Part shown: positions 1-8,027 of the stretch, one piece after another
How positions within the stretch are numbered: the stretch's first letter is position 1
How the letters are laid out: every line of letters starts with the position of its first letter
From: DATBLE01 sp038248655
Lineage (GTDB): Bacteria > Actinomycetota > Thermoleophilia > Gaiellales > Gaiellaceae
Assembly (NCBI GenBank): GCA_038248655.1
Contig: JBBRXG010000053.1
Coordinates: 1 to 20,841 of the forward strand
Length of the DNA: 20,841 bases
Reading direction: 5' to 3'
Notes under the pieces: model-generated
Told to the model about the DNA's origin: nothing
The model's input: the letters and a program-made list of their open reading frames with translations, nothing else
The model's database searches: none
Translations under genes and position numbers: made by a program

Positions 1-782
1 AGGCCGACCTTGACCATCTCGACCGGCGAGGAGAGCGGGTTGAGCTCGGCGGCCAGGCGCGTCTTTCCGTGCAGGTGCTCGATCGGGTACAGGACCGGCG
101 TCACGAACAGCCAGAACTGAAGCACGTACCTGGGTACCATCCTGAAGTCCATCGCCCAAGCGGTCAGCGTCGCCAGCCACAGGCCGATGCCCCAGGCGAA
201 CAGGAGGCAGAGCGCGAGCCCGAGGGCGGAGATCGCCAGGTACTTCGGCTCCAGTTGCAGGTAGAGCTGCCCCTTCGCGATCCAGAAGTAGAGCGTGACC
301 ACCACGTAGCTGGCCAGGTAGAGGAGGAACTGGAGGATCGCCTGGGCGGAGCCGGCGAGCGGGACGAGCACGAGCGGCACGTGGAGGTCGCGGATGAACG
401 GCCTGACGCGCTGGAAGCCGCGCGTCGAGATCATCAGCGTCCGCTGGAACAGCTGCCAGCCCATCATCCCGGCCATCAGAAAGAGGAAGTACGGCATCCC
501 GTTCGGGGCCTTCACGTTGAAGATGCCGCCGCCGAAGATCAGCGAGTAGCCGATCACGGCCATGAACGTCTGGAGCATCAGCCAGAAGGGCCCGAGCTTG
601 AACTTGAAGATCTGCTGGCTGGCGACCGCCCAGAACAGGGTCAGGAAGAGCCGGCGGTGCCGCCATCCGTCGCGGGCGATCTCGAGCAGCGACGGATGGT
701 GGTCGACAACCTCGACCGCCTGCGGCTGGTCGGCGGCGAGGCCCGCGTCGCGCGGAGCCTCGAAGACGTCGGCCGTGGCCAT
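1..782 (-). CDS. ABC-2 type polysaccharide export permease, C-terminus cut by window edge
   Basis: This is probably the membrane subunit of an ABC transporter that exports a lipid-linked polysaccharide across the cytoplasmic membrane. About 260 residues are visible from ATG at 782, and the frame stays open to base 1, so the end lies outside the window. After a soluble N-terminus of about 60 residues come hydrophobic segments near residues 64-84, 97-113, 138-165, 181-207 and 219-233. Polysaccharide ABC-2 permease hallmarks are visible: KLGPFWLMLQ near 62-71, TPVLYP at 228-233 and LNPLSSPVEM at 248-257. The gene is the last visible one of the leftward operon, 20 bases after the preceding stop. 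Its ATPase partner is not in the window and is expected just beyond the left edge. The family call is strong; the exported glycan is unknown. Confidence 0.88.
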   Translation of the reverse strand, partial: MATADVFEAPRDAGLAADQPQAVEVVDHHPSLLEIARDGWRHRRLFLTLFWAVASQQIFKFKLGPFWLMLQTFMAVIGYSLIFGGGIFNVKAPNGMPYFLFLMAGMMGWQLFQRTLMISTRGFQRVRPFIRDLHVPLVLVPLAGSAQAILQFLLYLASYVVVTLYFWIAKGQLYLQLEPKYLAISALGLALCLLFAWGIGLWLATLTAWAMDFRMVPRYVLQFWLFVTPVLYPIEHLHGKTRLAAELNPLSSPVEMVKVG

Positions 783-802
783 GCTCTGCGGTCTGGTCGG
801 TG

Positions 803-1870
803 TCACGCTCGGTGTCCCGGTTCCGAACACGACACTCTACCCCCGGCCGCCGGCGGTACCGCGTGGCCCAGGACGGCGGCGAGCGAGTCGAGGTCGTCCA
901 CGTCGAGGATCGCGAGCGAGCCTCCGAGGCCGGCGACGGCCCGCAGCGCGAGGTCGACGTCCGGCTCGCAGAGACGGCCCGCGCGGGACCGAACGGCCAG
1001 CGTGGGCGTACCCGACAGGGCGCCGAGCACCGCGAGTCCCGAGTAGGGTGCGATCACGCCAGTCGCCCGAGCGACGAGCGCGTGCTGCGCCCGCCGCCTG
1101 CGCTGCGGCGGCACCGCGCCGAGGGGATCGAGTTGCGAGCCGCCGCCTTCCGCATCGAGCCGGACGACGGGCCGCTCCGGCGCGAGCCGGCGCAGGAGCT
1201 CGGCGAGCCGCGAGCGGCCTCCCGCGGAGTCGGGCAGAGCAGGAGCGGGTGCGAGCGAGACCGCCAGGTACCCGTCCGGAAGCCCGTCGGTGACCGGATC
1301 CGGCGCAGCCTCTAGTCGCGCGTGCACGGCCCGCTTCAGCAGCGGGCGAGGAGCGTCGGTTCCCGAGCGGTAGCGCCGGACGAGCTCGAGCACGGGCTCC
1401 GGGCGGAAGATCGTCGCTCCGCGCAGCGTCCGCACCGCCTCCGTCAGCCGCCCCCCGTCGAGGCCGTCGAGGACGCCCTCGTCGAGGTGGTCGAGCAGCT
1501 CGACGTAGCGCCCGCAGGCGCCCGCGTACCAGGCAGCCACGTCGCCCCGGGAGAGCACGACGAGACGGGCAGGATCGAGCCCGAAACGCGCGTTTGCCCA
1601 GCGGACGAACGGGGCCCAGTAGAGCAGCTCGGTTTCGGTGTCCGCCGTCCAGGGCCCGAAGACGATCCGCGCGCGCTCGTCCTCGGCGAGCAGCCTGAGT
1701 GCCCCCTCGACGTTCGCCCAGCTCCGTCCCTCGCCGAGCAGCACGCCGACGTGCCTGCGCGCGAGGGCGCGGACTGCCGGCTGACCGCGAACCGCGTCCA
1801 GGGGGCGGCGGAGCAGTGCGAAGTCGGAGGCGCGCGCGTAGACCGCGCGCAGGAGTCGCTGCGCCCCCAT
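803..1870 (-). CDS. Family 1 (GPW-ELLYW) protein, divergent copy; putative GT-B-like glycosyltransferase
   Basis: The product has 355 residues and is one of four paralogs in this operon. It carries the family 1 N-terminal signature: FGPW at 71-74, ELLYW at 81-85, PFVRW at 87-91, SRGD at 107-110 and WY at 114-115. The C-terminal half has APYSGLAVLG followed by GTPTLAV, where the copies at 1870-2892 and 7010-8005 have GTYGG followed by GVP. That arrangement resembles the donor-binding half of GT-B enzymes such as the GT9 heptosyltransferases (inference). This copy lacks the FYFR segment of the canonical copies and groups by its C-terminus with the short copy at 4519-5388. The ATG overlaps the upstream stop by one base (TGATG), indicating translational coupling. 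The function is unknown; a role in glycan assembly is inferred from context. Confidence 0.8.
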   Translation of the reverse strand: MGAQRLLRAVYARASDFALLRRPLDAVRGQPAVRALARRHVGVLLGEGRSWANVEGALRLLAEDERARIVFGPWTADTETELLYWAPFVRWANARFGLDPARLVVLSRGDVAAWYAGACGRYVELLDHLDEGVLDGLDGGRLTEAVRTLRGATIFRPEPVLELVRRYRSGTDAPRPLLKRAVHARLEAAPDPVTDGLPDGYLAVSLAPAPALPDSAGGRSRLAELLRRLAPERPVVRLDAEGGGSQLDPLGAVPPQRRRRAQHALVARATGVIAPYSGLAVLGALSGTPTLAVRSRAGRLCEPDVDLALRAVAGLGGSLAILDVDDLDSLAAVLGHAVPPAAGGRVSCSEPGHRA

Positions 1871-2892
1871 CAGCCGGCCGGCCCGCCTCCCGCCGCCGCC
1901 TCCAGGAGCTCGAAGCCGCGCCCGTCGACGACCGCGAGCCACGTGCCGTACCTCGCCGCCGTCCGGCGGTGGAGGGTCAGGTGCACCGGGTTGATCGCGG
2001 CCGGGTCGGTGGCGAAGCCGATCGCCGGCACGCCGTAGAAGGGTCCGAGGTGGGCGAGCCCGCCGTAGGTGCCGACGAACAGCCGTGCGCGGGCGAGCAC
2101 GACCGTCTGGACGTGCAGGTTGCGCTCCGGCGCAGTGCCGGCCAGCGGGCGGAGGACGCGCTCGTCCGGGGGCGGCTCGGCGTCGTGGTGGTCGTCGACG
2201 ACCACCCCGCTGTTGAGCAGCACCACCGGCCGCCGGGCGGCCAGCCGCTCGACGACCTTGCCGACGAGCGCGCGGTTGGCGGGCGTATCGGGGAACGAGT
2301 CGCGGAAGTAGAAGCGTACGGCGGTGTACTCCTCGGGCAGCCCGGCGCAGATGCGGTCGTCCTCGGGCGCCGGCCAGCCGGGGTAGGCGGCACAGTCGAG
2401 GAAGCTCCGCAGCGGCAGCGCTCCCTGCCAGACGTTGCGGAAGAGCCGGTAGAGGAGCATCGGATGGAGGAGCGCCTGCTCCCGCCACGCATCGCCGAGC
2501 GTCGCGTCGAGGATCCGTTCCTCCCACTCGCGGAGGCGCACCTGCTTCTGCAGCCCGCCGGTCTCCTCCCAGAGCGCGAGCGTCGCGGTCCGGAACTCCT
2601 CCGTGCTCAGCGTCTCGAACACGTCTGCGTAGTGGCCGCAGAGCCCCGCGTACCACGGCTCCGCGCCGCCGCGGGAGACGACGGTGACCCTCGCCGGCTC
2701 GATCCCGTGCGTCCGCTCGAGCCAGTGGAGGAACGGAATCCAGTAGAGGGCCTCGAAGCCGACCTCGCCGAGCCAGGGGCCGACCACCGCCCGTCCGTCC
2801 GCGGCGCTGACGGCGGCGAGGGCGTCCGCGATCAGGCGCTCGGCCTGGCCGGGAGCCGCCGGGTGGACGAACTCCGGATGGTCGGTCGGCAC
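1870..2892 (-). CDS. Family 1 (GPW-ELLYW) protein, canonical copy; putative GT-B-like glycosyltransferase
   Basis: The product has 340 residues from GTG at 2892. I chose this start because it lies 8 bases after the upstream stop, a GAGG overlapping that stop sits 6 bases before it, and further upstream the frame would run deep into the neighbouring gene. Signature elements are GPW at 38-40, EALYW at 47-51, PFLHW at 53-57, SRGG at 73-76 and WY at 80-81. A central LLHP and RFYFRDSF follow, then RVLRPLAG, and GTYGGLAHLG with GVPAIGF at about 274-293. The last block looks like the glycine-rich loop of GT-B sugar-nucleotide-binding domains (inference). It most closely matches the copy at 7010-8005 and sits directly after a family 2 gene. 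No known enzyme is recognised. Confidence 0.82.
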   Translation of the reverse strand: MPTDHPEFVHPAAPGQAERLIADALAAVSAADGRAVVGPWLGEVGFEALYWIPFLHWLERTHGIEPARVTVVSRGGAEPWYAGLCGHYADVFETLSTEEFRTATLALWEETGGLQKQVRLREWEERILDATLGDAWREQALLHPMLLYRLFRNVWQGALPLRSFLDCAAYPGWPAPEDDRICAGLPEEYTAVRFYFRDSFPDTPANRALVGKVVERLAARRPVVLLNSGVVVDDHHDAEPPPDERVLRPLAGTAPERNLHVQTVVLARARLFVGTYGGLAHLGPFYGVPAIGFATDPAAINPVHLTLHRRTAARYGTWLAVVDGRGFELLEAAAGGGPAG

Positions 2893-2900
2893 CCCCCGCC

Positions 2901-4496
2901 TCAGCTCGTGCGAAGCCGCATCCGGAGACGCAGGGCCGCCTCCGCGCGCCTGAACGTCTGCCGGCCCCGGCGCAGGCCGCCGGCGGCGAGCGACGCCAGC
3001 GTGAGCGCGTACGCGACCGGATCGAGCAGCAGCCGGAGCGCGAGCGTGCCTGGGCTCGGCCGCTCGGGACGCCGCCTCGGGATGGCTCCGAGCTCCTCGA
3101 TCGCCGCGGCGACGAGCGGCGCGGCCCGCTGGTCGAGACCGTGCTGGCGGCAGAAGCTCCTCACGAAGCCGGCGACCTGGTCGGCGTCCGCCCGATCCCG
3201 CGCGAGCGCCCGCTCGAGCTGCGGCAGGTGCTCGTCGAGGTCGCGCGCCACGTGCAGCGGCCCGCCGTTCTCCCAGCGAAGGTAGTGGAAGTGCAGCGTC
3301 CCCTCCTGCGTGCCGGCGAAGTCGCCGTCGAGAATGGTCAGCACGCTCTTCGCGGCGATCCCGGCCTCGATCAGCCCGCTGGTGTTGATGCCGACGACGC
3401 AGGCGCAGTGCGCGAGCGAGTCGAAGTAGTCGGCGCGGGCGTCGCCGCCGTCCGGCTGGGCGCCCTCCGGCGGCCAGATCGCCGCGTTGCCGAAGCTGGA
3501 GAGGTCGACTCCGCGCCACTGCCGGCCGTTTTGCGGGTGGGGCCGGACGAGGACGCCTGTCCGGCGCAGCTGCTCCGAGTCCCTGCCGCGGACGGCGGCG
3601 ATCCAGCGGCGGACGAAGTCGACCTCGTTCGGGGCGATGAACGGTGAGGAGCAAAGGTAGAGCACGTACGGCGCGTCCGGGTCGAGGCCGACCTTGCGCT
3701 TGAACTCGCCGCTGCTCGTGCTCGGCCGGCGGTCGAACCACTCGTCGAAGCGCTGCGCGCCGGTGAGCACGACGCGGTCGGCCGGGATGCCGTGCATCTC
3801 CTCGAGCTCGCGCTGCTGGACGGCGTTCCAGACCAGGACGCGGTCCGGCACGAACCGGAGCAGGCCCTTGCCGGTGAGGTTGTCCCAGCTCGCGACGCAG
3901 ATCCCGGTCGGTACGCCGAGCCTGCGGGCGCTCTTCAGGTACTCGACTTGCGACGACGCGAACTCGATCACCGGGCTGGCGACGACGACGTCAGGCCGCT
4001 GCGCGGCGACGAACCGCGTCACCGGACGGCTCGTCGGGATCGCCTCCTCGAGCCGGGCGAGGCGGCCTTGCAGCCGCTCGGCGAGGGCCGCGTCGGCGCC
4101 GGAGCAGAGGCGGTCGACGCGGCGGCGAAGCGGCGGCTTCAAGCAGGCGGGCAGCCGGCTGTAGTCGAGTCGCCAGTGGAGCTTGTCCGCCATCCGGCCG
4201 CGGAGCGCGGGCGCGGCCGCGTGGCGGGGATGCGCGTAGCGCGAGACGTCGGTGAGCGCGCGCACCAGCCAGGCGATCCGCCGCCAGCCGTCGCTCCGCC
4301 CCCGGCGGGGAGCGACCGAGTAGGTGACGGTGGGGTAGCCGGTGGCGAGCTCCTCGACGAGGCGGACGTCGCCCGGGTCCTTCTCGAGCCTGCCGAGCGC
4401 GACGTGGACCTCGTGACCGCGCTCGGCGAGGATCCGGATCGGCTGGCCGTAGTGGCGCAGGTAGCCGGGGTGGAGCAGGGAGAAGAGCACGCGCAT
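2901..4496 (-). CDS. Family 2 (SWDNLT) protein; putative GT-B-fold glycosyltransferase
   Basis: The product has 531 residues. The N-terminus (MRVLFSLLHPGYLRHYG, then ILAERGHEVHVAL) reads like the first Rossmann domain of a GT-B glycosyltransferase or UDP-GlcNAc-2-epimerase-like protein. Family landmarks are SWDNLT at 203-208, PDRVLVWN at 217-224, TGAQRFDEWF at 245-254, YLCSS at 280-284, RPHP at 318-321, DSLAH at 359-363, GINTSGLIEA at 369-378 and HFHYL at 402-406. The RPHP and GINTSGLIEA region sits where GT-B and CDP-glycerol-transferase-like enzymes bind donor (inference). A hydrophobic stretch near 490-515 followed by an Arg-rich tail may anchor it to the membrane. It is paralogous to the genes at 5385-7013 and 8862-10487. 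A TACGCT box 8 bases before the ATG suggests an extra internal leaderless promoter. Confidence 0.85.
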   Translation of the reverse strand: MRVLFSLLHPGYLRHYGQPIRILAERGHEVHVALGRLEKDPGDVRLVEELATGYPTVTYSVAPRRGRSDGWRRIAWLVRALTDVSRYAHPRHAAAPALRGRMADKLHWRLDYSRLPACLKPPLRRRVDRLCSGADAALAERLQGRLARLEEAIPTSRPVTRFVAAQRPDVVVASPVIEFASSQVEYLKSARRLGVPTGICVASWDNLTGKGLLRFVPDRVLVWNAVQQRELEEMHGIPADRVVLTGAQRFDEWFDRRPSTSSGEFKRKVGLDPDAPYVLYLCSSPFIAPNEVDFVRRWIAAVRGRDSEQLRRTGVLVRPHPQNGRQWRGVDLSSFGNAAIWPPEGAQPDGGDARADYFDSLAHCACVVGINTSGLIEAGIAAKSVLTILDGDFAGTQEGTLHFHYLRWENGGPLHVARDLDEHLPQLERALARDRADADQVAGFVRSFCRQHGLDQRAAPLVAAAIEELGAIPRRRPERPSPGTLALRLLLDPVAYALTLASLAAGGLRRGRQTFRRAEAALRLRMRLRTS

Positions 4497-4504
4497 CGCC
4501 CGGC

Positions 4505-4510
4505 AGCGTA
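4505..4510 (-). promoter_or_regulatory. Possible leaderless -10 box (TACGCT) before the family 2 gene at 2901-4496
   Basis: TACGCT on the minus strand ends 8 bases before the ATG at 4496, in the 22-base gap after the preceding gene. The spacing matches the other candidate leaderless promoters here. No -35 element is evident. Confidence 0.35.
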
Positions 4511-4518
4511 CCGGCCTG

Positions 4519-5388
4519 TCAGGCGCCCGCCCGCCGCCCGAGCCGGGCGGCGAGGCCGACCTGGCTGCGATCGACGACCAGCAGGGGCGTCTCCAGGATC
4601 CGCGCCGCGCGCTGGGCGAGGTCGAGATCGGGGGACGGCGCGGCGCCGGTGAGCGCGAGGGTGGGGACGCCGAGCATCAGCCCGAGCAGCAGCCCTGGGT
4701 CCCACGGCCCAGCGAGGAGCCGTGCTCCGGTGACCGCCGCCGTGAGCGCGGAGGCGTCCGCGAGCTCGTCCGGCTCGATCTCGAGGACCGGACCGGAGTC
4801 GTCGCCGAGCTCCGGAACGCTGTCCTCTCCCGGCCAGAGGACGAGCGCTCCTGGCGCCCGGCCGGCGGGGGGCGCTCCCACGCGCGCGTAGTCGAGGCGC
4901 TCGAGGAGGTGGACGATCGGCTCCCGCTCCTGCCGGTAGCCGTCGGCGACGGCCGCGAGCAGGCGAGGAAGGAGGGGGCGGCCGGAGAGGCCGGCCGGAC
5001 TCGGGGCGTGGCGGCCGCAGACGTCCGCGTACCAGCTGCCTGCGCCGGGCCGCGAGACGGCCGCGAGGCGATCCCGGGTCACGCCGAACCGGCACGCGAA
5101 CCAGCGCAGGAACGGCAGCCAGTAGAGGAGCTCGGTTCCGAGGTCGCCCGTCCACGGCCCCGCGACGATCGGCTCGCCCGACGCGGCGAGCTCTGCGAGC
5201 TCGGCGTCGGCTGCACGGACGGAGGGCGGCACCGCGATCCGGGCGCGCCGGTCGGCGATCGGCGGTCGCGGCGGCGGGACGCGCCGGCCGCGGCGCGCGG
5301 CGCGGATCCGCCAGGCGAGCGGCTGCAGCCGCGGGTGCCGCGCTGCGCGCCGGCGGAGCCGTCTGAGGCGGCGACGGAGGGCGGTCAC
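4519..5388 (-). CDS. Family 1 (GPW-ELLYW) protein, short and divergent copy
   Basis: The product has 289 residues and starts at GTG, overlapping the upstream stop by 4 bases (GTGA). The first 50 residues are extremely Arg-rich and may be unstructured or contact the membrane. The signature is intact: GPW at 77-79, ELLYW at 86-90, PFLRW at 92-96, SRPG at 112-115 (SRGG or SRGD in the paralogs) and WY at 119-120. The central region with the HP and FYFR motifs is missing, and the glycine loop is reduced to a GPWDPGLLLG-type sequence followed by GVPTLAL. The remaining C-terminus (PDLDLAQRAA, then LLVVDRS) resembles that of the copy at 803-1870. It could be a non-catalytic partner or a decaying duplicate; the open frame and coupling argue that it is expressed. 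Confidence 0.77.
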   Translation of the reverse strand: MTALRRRLRRLRRRAARHPRLQPLAWRIRAARRGRRVPPPRPPIADRRARIAVPPSVRAADAELAELAASGEPIVAGPWTGDLGTELLYWLPFLRWFACRFGVTRDRLAAVSRPGAGSWYADVCGRHAPSPAGLSGRPLLPRLLAAVADGYRQEREPIVHLLERLDYARVGAPPAGRAPGALVLWPGEDSVPELGDDSGPVLEIEPDELADASALTAAVTGARLLAGPWDPGLLLGLMLGVPTLALTGAAPSPDLDLAQRAARILETPLLVVDRSQVGLAARLGRRAGA

Positions 5389-7013
5389 GTCGCACGGCCG
5401 TGCACCGCCGTCCGCCGCTTCGCGGCCGCGGCGGCGCCGCGGGCGAGCCGGTGGCGCACGGCCGCCCGCCCCAGCGCGGCGGCGCTGGCGAGCGAGCTTG
5501 CCGTTGCGAGCGGGAGCAGCGCGAGGCGCACGGCGAGCGCTCCCGGCGGAGGGGGCACTGGCTCCGGGCTTGTCCGGGCGAGCTCCTCGATCGCGTCGGC
5601 GAGGATCGGGGTCGCCGCGCGCTCGAGCCCGCTCGGCCGCACGAACGCCTCGACGAAGCGACGCGTCGGCTCGGCGTCGACGCTACCCAGACCGTCCCGG
5701 AGTTGGGCGACGTGCTCGTCGAGCGAGGAGGCGACGCGGAGGAACCCGCCGTGCTCGTGCACGAGGTAGTGGAAGTGGATCGTGCTCTCCTGGGCGAACT
5801 CGGGCGTGACCACCGAGTACACGGGCTTGCCGACGATCGCGGCCTCGATCATCGCGCTCGTGTTCGCGCCGACCACGGCAGCGCTGTGGGCGAGCGAGTC
5901 GAAGAAGTCGGTGCGCGCCTGGCCGGCGTCCGGCTCCGCTCCCTTGCGCGGCCAGACGGTGGCGTTGCCGAGCCGCGCGAGGTCGACGCCCTGCCACTGG
6001 GCCGCGTGCTTGGGGTACGGCCGGACGGCGATCCCGATCTCGCGCAGCGCGGGGTCGCCGGAGCCGCGGATCGCCTCGATCCAGCGGGAGACGAAGCCGA
6101 CCTCGTCCGGGGCGACGAACGAGCTGGAGCAGACGTACAGCAGGTACGGGCGGTCGGGCGCGAGCCCGACCTTCGCCCGGAACTCCTCGGGCGAGGTCGA
6201 CGGCCGGCGGCCGAACCACTCGTCGAAGCGCGGAGCCCCGGTGGCGACCACCCGCCCGGCGGGGATCCCGTGCAGCTCGACCGCTTCCCGCCGCTGCGTG
6301 TCGTTCCAGACGAACACGCGGTCCGGGACGAACCGAAGCAAGCCCTTGCCGGTCAGGTTGTCCCAGCTCGCGACGCAGATTCCAGTCGGGACGCCCAGCC
6401 GGCGGGCGGCCTTCAGGTACTCGACCTGCCGTGAGGCGAGGTCGACGAGCGGCGAGACGAGGACGACGTCGGGGGCGTGCGCGGCGACGAACCGGCGGAT
6501 CCGGCCGCAGGTCGGAATCGCCCGCTCGAGGCGGGAGACCGCCCGGATCGTCCGCTCGGAGCGCTCCGCGTCGTCGCGTGCGCCGAGCCCGCGGGCGGCC
6601 CGCAGCATCAGCCTGCGCGTGATCGGATCGAAGCCCGCCGAACCGCTCAGGTGCCGCTCCACCTTGGCGACGGTGCGTGCGCGGAGCGCGCCGGCCGAGG
6701 CGTAGCGCGGATGCGCGTAGCGGGCGAGGTCGCCGAGCCCGCGGACGAGCCAGGCGATCGAGGCCCACCCGTCGAGGGGCCGGCGCGCCGGCGCCGGGCC
6801 ATACGTGATCTGCGGGTGGGCGTCGGCGAGCCGCGCCGCCAGCGCCACCCCGCCGCGCTGGCGGCCGATCTGCGAGAAGGCGACGTGGACGCGGTGGCCG
6901 CGCTCGGCGAGCAGCTCGACGACGGGCGCGTAGACGCGCATGTAGCCCCCGTGCGTGAGGCAGAGCAGGATCCGGGCGCCCCCCGGGGCGCCTCCCTCGA
7001 GCCTATGGCTCAT
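5385..7013 (-). CDS. Family 2 (SWDNLT) protein; putative GT-B-fold glycosyltransferase
   Basis: The product has 542 residues. The ATG at 7013 overlaps the upstream stop as ATGA; the frame is open further upstream, but that part only shadows the preceding gene. The N-terminal domain has ILLCLTHGGYMRVY, then LLAERGHRVHVAF. SWDNLT is at 216-221, followed by PDRVFVWN, TGAPRFDEWF, YVCSSSF, RPYPKH (RPHP in the paralogs), DSLAHSAAVVGANTSAMIEA and HFHYL. A C-terminal hydrophobic stretch (about 495-520) precedes a basic tail. It forms a coupled pair with the family 1 gene before it and is coupled to the short family 1 gene after it. It is very similar to the gene on the other strand at 8862-10487. Substrate unknown. 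Confidence 0.86.
   Translation of the reverse strand: MSHRLEGGAPGGARILLCLTHGGYMRVYAPVVELLAERGHRVHVAFSQIGRQRGGVALAARLADAHPQITYGPAPARRPLDGWASIAWLVRGLGDLARYAHPRYASAGALRARTVAKVERHLSGSAGFDPITRRLMLRAARGLGARDDAERSERTIRAVSRLERAIPTCGRIRRFVAAHAPDVVLVSPLVDLASRQVEYLKAARRLGVPTGICVASWDNLTGKGLLRFVPDRVFVWNDTQRREAVELHGIPAGRVVATGAPRFDEWFGRRPSTSPEEFRAKVGLAPDRPYLLYVCSSSFVAPDEVGFVSRWIEAIRGSGDPALREIGIAVRPYPKHAAQWQGVDLARLGNATVWPRKGAEPDAGQARTDFFDSLAHSAAVVGANTSAMIEAAIVGKPVYSVVTPEFAQESTIHFHYLVHEHGGFLRVASSLDEHVAQLRDGLGSVDAEPTRRFVEAFVRPSGLERAATPILADAIEELARTSPEPVPPPPGALAVRLALLPLATASSLASAAALGRAAVRHRLARGAAAAAKRRTAVHGRAT
6301..6329 (-). repeat. Arm 1 of near-identical inverted segments in two family 2 genes
   Basis: Read on the minus strand, these 29 bases match 9591-9619 on the plus strand with one mismatch. 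They encode the VPDRVFVWN block of the copy at 5385-7013. Confidence 0.7.
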
Positions 7014-8005
7014 ACCGCGTGGACCGGCGCAAGGCCGGTCAGCAGGTCGAGATCCGACGTCTCCAGCAAGGTGTACGGTGTCCCGGTCTCGTGGGCGAGG
7101 CGCCGCAGGACGTCGTCCCAGGCGGGGAGCAGCTCGGCCCGGTCGTCGGTGAAGGAGATGCAGGGGACGCCGTAGGTGGGGGCGATGTACGACCGCCCGC
7201 CGTACGTGCCCACCCAGGCGCGCGCCCGCGCGGCGACGGCGGTCTGGAGACCGAGGTTCTCGGCCGGCGCCGCCCCGGCGAGCGGCCGGAGCACCCGCTC
7301 CGAGGGCTCGACCGCAGCCTCCTCGTGCTCGTCGGCTCGAATGTCGGCGTCGAGCAGCACGACGGTCGTCTCCTCCGCGAGCGCATCGACGATCCGGCTG
7401 ACGAGCGCCCGCTGCTGGAGGTCGCCCTCGAAGGAGGCGCGGAAGTAGAACGCGGCGACGACATACTCGTCGGGCAGCGCGACCGCGAGCGCCGCGGGCA
7501 GCGGGGGTGGTTCGAGGCGCCGGAAGCGCAGGTGGCCAAGCACGTGGGCGAGGGAGAGCCCGCCCTTCCCGTAGCGGCGGAGAAAGCGGAACATGTACGC
7601 GGGGTGGAGGACCGGGGCGCGCCCGTCCCAGCCGGCGGCCCGCTCCAGCACGAGACGGTCCCAGTACGTGAACCGTCCCTGCTTCATCCCGCCGAGCGCC
7701 GCCCACCGGCGCTCGTTCAACCTGCGGTACTCGTCGACGCCGAACGACGAGAAGATGTCCACGTACGAGCTCGCGATGCCGTCGTACCACGCGTGCACGC
7801 CGCCGCGCGAGACGACCGTCATCCGCGTCGGATCGACCTCGAAGCGCTCCACGATCCAGCGCAGGAACGGGACCCAGTGGAGCAGCTCGTGGCCGATCTC
7901 GGCCAGCCAGGGGCCGACGACGACGGGCCCGTCGCCGTCTAGCAGCCCGTGCAGCCGGCGCTCGAGCTCGACGGCCGACTTGCGCTCATAGCCGAGCCCC
8001 GTCAC
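7010..8005 (-). CDS. Family 1 (GPW-ELLYW) protein, canonical copy; putative GT-B-like glycosyltransferase
   Basis: The product has 331 residues from GTG at 8005, supported by a GGAG 6 bases upstream (8012-8015). Signature elements are GPW at 31-33, ELLHW at 40-44, PFLRW at 46-50, SRGG at 66-69 and WY at 73-74. Then come VLHP, AAFYFRASF, RVLRPLAG and GTYGG at 266-270, with GVPCISF shortly after. It closely parallels the copy at 1870-2892 and includes every block missing from the divergent copies, so these two probably represent the ancestral form. It lies 22 bases after the methyltransferase gene and is coupled by ATGA to the family 2 gene that follows. Function unknown; a glycosyltransferase-like role is inferred from the C-terminal loop and neighbours. 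Confidence 0.83.
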   Translation of the reverse strand: MTGLGYERKSAVELERRLHGLLDGDGPVVVGPWLAEIGHELLHWVPFLRWIVERFEVDPTRMTVVSRGGVHAWYDGIASSYVDIFSSFGVDEYRRLNERRWAALGGMKQGRFTYWDRLVLERAAGWDGRAPVLHPAYMFRFLRRYGKGGLSLAHVLGHLRFRRLEPPPLPAALAVALPDEYVVAAFYFRASFEGDLQQRALVSRIVDALAEETTVVLLDADIRADEHEEAAVEPSERVLRPLAGAAPAENLGLQTAVAARARAWVGTYGGRSYIAPTYGVPCISFTDDRAELLPAWDDVLRRLAHETGTPYTLLETSDLDLLTGLAPVHAV

Positions 8006-8027
8006 GAGGCGCTCCGTGCCGGGGACG

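Noticed and set aside
1699..3285. Long open frame on the plus strand opposite the family 1 and family 2 genes
   Set aside because: It is antisense to well-supported genes, its product is low-complexity (Arg, Pro, Ala-rich) with no motifs, and such frames are expected in very GC-rich coding DNA. The same applies to 69-1046, 5400-6434, 7019-7942, 10623-12056 and 12609-14669 on the plus strand and to 8748-10211, 15013-16134 and 16058-17143 on the minus strand.
7014..7790. Upstream extension of the family 2 gene at 5385-7013 to an 801-residue protein
   Set aside because: The extra residues are an out-of-frame reading of the family 1 gene at 7010-8005, and the ATGA junction at 7010-7013 marks the true start. 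Similar extensions of the genes at 803, 1870, 8862, 12813 and 15058 were rejected for the same reason.
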